From positions 1 to 64,000 of the forward strand of contig JAAESX010000318.1 in the NCBI GenBank assembly GCA_024228935.1: 64,000 nucleotides of DNA. The letters run 5' to 3'. Below the pieces are notes generated by a model. The model saw only the letters and a list, made by a program, of their open reading frames with translations, searched no databases and was not told the DNA's origin. Position numbers and translations under genes: made by a program. The DNA is from Pseudomonadota bacterium. Its GTDB lineage: Bacteria; Myxococcota_A; UBA796; CAJQPC01. Shown here piece by piece: positions 62,210 to 64,000 of the stretch (positions within the stretch are counted from its first letter, which is position 1; every line of letters begins with the position of its first letter).

Positions 62210-63256
62210 ATGATGCCGCGCATGCTCCTCGTCGTCACCCTCGCTCACGGCACGGTCCTCGACTCCGAGCGCGTGGCCGTCGGCGTGGCGCAGGACGGAA
62301 GCCTGTGTGATCTCGATGCCTGGGTCGGCGTCCTGCACGACGCGGATGGCCCGGGCGGCGACCCGGTGGGGACCGACCTCCTGCTCCCCGGGCGCTGCTT
62401 CGAGACCTGGGCGCTCTCCAGCTCGGCCGGAACCGACGTCCAGGCGCTCGGCGACACCAGCGGGACCGTGCTCGCCTGGGACGAGCCGGTGTGGGGCGAG
62501 GTGCAGTCGCTCACCGGGCGGGGCGAGCTGACCGGGGCCGAGGTCGAGCTCACGTTCGACCTGCCGTACGACCGGGCCGTAGTCTACATGACCACCACGG
62601 TCACGGCGACGCAGGACCTGACCGACGTGTGGCTCTCCCGGACGGTGGACGCCGACACCGACTACCTCTTCACGGGGACCTACGACACCGCGAACGGCGC
62701 CGCCGACGAGGTCGCCTGGGCCGCCTCCGCGCTGTCCGACAAGGCCATGGCGCTGGCCGCCATCGGGGGCGAGGGCGGCATCTGTTCGTGGTGCTCGACC
62801 CCCGAGCAGGTCGCTGCTGGAACCGTCGGGGAGCTCGAAGGCGACTACGTGATCGGCGTGGCCGTGCCACTCGGTGATCTCGCCGAGGGCGACCAGGTCG
62901 AGGTGGTGATGGTCTACGGCTTCGGCCAGCTGGCCGAGGCCGCCGCGTCCGTCGCACTGGACGCCGCCGCCGCCGATGACCGGGACGGGGACGGGGTCTC
63001 GCGCGAAGAAGACTGCGATGACCGGGACGCCCGCGTGGCTCCGGGTCTCGGCGAGGTCGCGGATGGTCTCGACAACGACTGCGACGGCGACATCGACGAG
63101 GACCTGGACGACACGGGCGTCGTCGGGTTCGGAGGCTGGGCCGACGAGACGGACGACCTCGCCGTCACGCATGTCGAGGAGCCCCCCGGCGGTTGTTCGA
63201 CGGTCGCCGTCGGGCCCTGGGTGCTCGGCCTGCTCCTGCTTCGGAGGCGCCGATGA
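62210..63256 (+). CDS. Secreted MopE-motif protein with MYXO-CTERM-like tail
   Basis: The 348-residue protein (MMPRMLLVVTLAHGT; later in-frame ATGs at 62213 and 62222 are possible starts) has a signal, a beta-rich domain of about 230 residues, one MopE-type repeat (DRDGDGVSREEDCDDRD, DGLDNDCDGDIDEDLDD) and a tail of Gly-Gly-Cys, a hydrophobic stretch (VAVGPWVLGLLLL) and four Arg. That tripartite end resembles MYXO-CTERM, whose Cys is processed and sorted to the surface in Myxococcus. The start is six bases from the divergent pilin-like gene. Confidence 0.78.
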   Translation: MMPRMLLVVTLAHGTVLDSERVAVGVAQDGSLCDLDAWVGVLHDADGPGGDPVGTDLLLPGRCFETWALSSSAGTDVQALGDTSGTVLAWDEPVWGEVQSLTGRGELTGAEVELTFDLPYDRAVVYMTTTVTATQDLTDVWLSRTVDADTDYLFTGTYDTANGAADEVAWAASALSDKAMALAAIGGEGGICSWCSTPEQVAAGTVGELEGDYVIGVAVPLGDLAEGDQVEVVMVYGFGQLAEAAASVALDAAAADDRDGDGVSREEDCDDRDARVAPGLGEVADGLDNDCDGDIDEDLDDTGVVGFGGWADETDDLAVTHVEEPPGGCSTVAVGPWVLGLLLLRRRR

Positions 63257-64000
63257 TCTGGCTCCTGGCCTGCGCTGGGCCCCCGGTGGAGACGCTCACG
63301 CTGAGCGGGATCGAGATCGAGGCCGATGTCCCCGTGTTCGACCCGCGGCTCGACGAGGTCGCGCTCGGGCTGACCGTGACCCTCACGGGGGACCCGCTCC
63401 CGGGCTGCGCGGTCGAGGTGGGCGCGATGCAGGAGCGCGGCTGGACCAGCGACCTCGGGTCCTGGGATGCAGACTGGGACGCCCCCGCGAGACTGGCCTG
63501 GGACGGCACGATGGAGGAGGGCGCAGTGCGGCAAGGCGTCGTCCAGGTGGTCGCGACCCTGGTGTGTCCAGACGGCACGGCGGTCGCGACCGCCGAGATC
63601 GACGTGGTGCGACTGGCGCCGGTCGAGCTGTCGTTCGACTCTGGCGTGGACCTGGCCTTCCACAAGACCAGCCTGGATGTGTGGGAGGTGACCGAGCTCG
63701 CCGACGTGCCCGCCTGGACCCGGCTGCCCGGCGAGGAGCCCGCTGACCCCTGGGCGGACCCCGATCGTCCGCCATGGGGAGCCGAGGGTCCCGGCGACGA
63801 GCACAACTTGCCCATCGCCCAGATCGCTGGCGAGACGATGCAGGTGACCGCGACGTTCGAGGGCTCGGAGACCAGCGAGCACACCATCCTCGTCGGCGGA
63901 CCGGGCGACGCCTGGCAGACGTGGTCTCCGGAAGCCGTCCGTATCTGGACCACCGACCCCGCCCCCACCATCGTCGGCCACGATGAGCTGGCGCTGACCT
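63253..64000 (+). CDS. Lipoprotein, 5' part (runs off the window)
   Basis: ATG at 63253 overlaps the previous stop (ATGA) and gives MIWLLACAGPPVETLTLSGI, a lipobox leader with Cys7. The frame stays open to the last base, about 249 residues. Beta-rich Ig-like segments are seen (EVALGLTVTLTGDPLPGCAV, VVQVVATLVCPDGTAVATAE). No family is recognised. It should be coexpressed with the MYXO-CTERM-like protein. Confidence 0.72.
   Translation, partial: MIWLLACAGPPVETLTLSGIEIEADVPVFDPRLDEVALGLTVTLTGDPLPGCAVEVGAMQERGWTSDLGSWDADWDAPARLAWDGTMEEGAVRQGVVQVVATLVCPDGTAVATAEIDVVRLAPVELSFDSGVDLAFHKTSLDVWEVTELADVPAWTRLPGEEPADPWADPDRPPWGAEGPGDEHNLPIAQIAGETMQVTATFEGSETSEHTILVGGPGDAWQTWSPEAVRIWTTDPAPTIVGHDELALT

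Overview
The window is GC-rich, gene-dense DNA in the style of a myxobacterium-like (Myxococcota, formerly deltaproteobacterial) chromosome. The evidence is indirect: many small-leader lipoproteins beginning M-L-L-L-x-A-C, several proteins built on MopE-type acidic metal-binding repeats (CNGxDDDCDG), a MYXO-CTERM-like tail (63,190-63,256), GspC-like PDZ proteins, a DUF1571-like protein, a GlnRS-YqeY fusion and an ECF sigma/NrsF pair. No rRNA, tRNA, CRISPR array or insertion sequence was found. Most genes sit in tight head-to-tail runs with ATGA or GTGA stop/start overlaps, and several divergent pairs have almost no spacer.

Layout. 1-3.7 kb: the end of a nuclease/phosphatase gene, then a leftward operon (MopE-type lipoprotein, TolR-like lipoprotein, VOC protein). 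3.8-6.8 kb: an SGNH hydrolase and a damaged MoxR-ATPase/VWA-metallopeptidase pair. 6.8-10.5 kb: a leftward operon with DUF1501 and DUF1549-like proteins. 10.5-15.1 kb: a leftward five-gene operon with three unknown proteins, an ATP-type polynucleotide ligase and an unusual NAD+-type ligase. 15.2-19.4 kb: RetSat-like oxidoreductase, broken CSLREA protein, GspC-like protein, C-type-lectin lipoprotein. 19.4-21.5 kb: a small unknown gene and a frameshifted aldo/keto reductase-kinase-HAD phosphatase fusion. 21.5-24.8 kb: an ABC importer of the putative selenate type with a tiny secreted or outer-membrane remnant. 24.9-38.6 kb: M2 peptidase, FadL porin, several lipoproteins, redox pair, MYG1, M28 peptidase. 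38.8-41.2 kb: TetR regulator and amidohydrolase separated by a regular 18-bp repeat array. 41.2-45.1 kb: small proteins and a large STAND-like membrane ATPase. 45.1-49.3 kb: the most disturbed stretch, with an RHS toxin remnant, an amber-interrupted putative immunity lipoprotein and two broken genes. 49.3-64 kb: SGNH lipoprotein, sulfatase-fold enzyme, glutamine amidotransferase, glnS-yqeY, M14-type deacylase, sigma/anti-sigma pair, second GspC-like protein, extensin-like lipoprotein, amber-interrupted pilin-like gene and a MopE/MYXO-CTERM protein.

The most interesting candidates are the two-ligase operon, the aldo/keto reductase-kinase-phosphatase fusion, the phased 18-bp array and the papain-like RHS toxin with its interrupted lipoprotein partner. 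An important caveat is that about ten genes carry short tandem duplications, single-base frameshifts, in-frame TAG codons or apparent internal deletions. This may be real decay, but the density also fits errors in a metagenome assembly, so every broken gene should be checked against reads. All family assignments come from reading motifs by eye; no database search was run.
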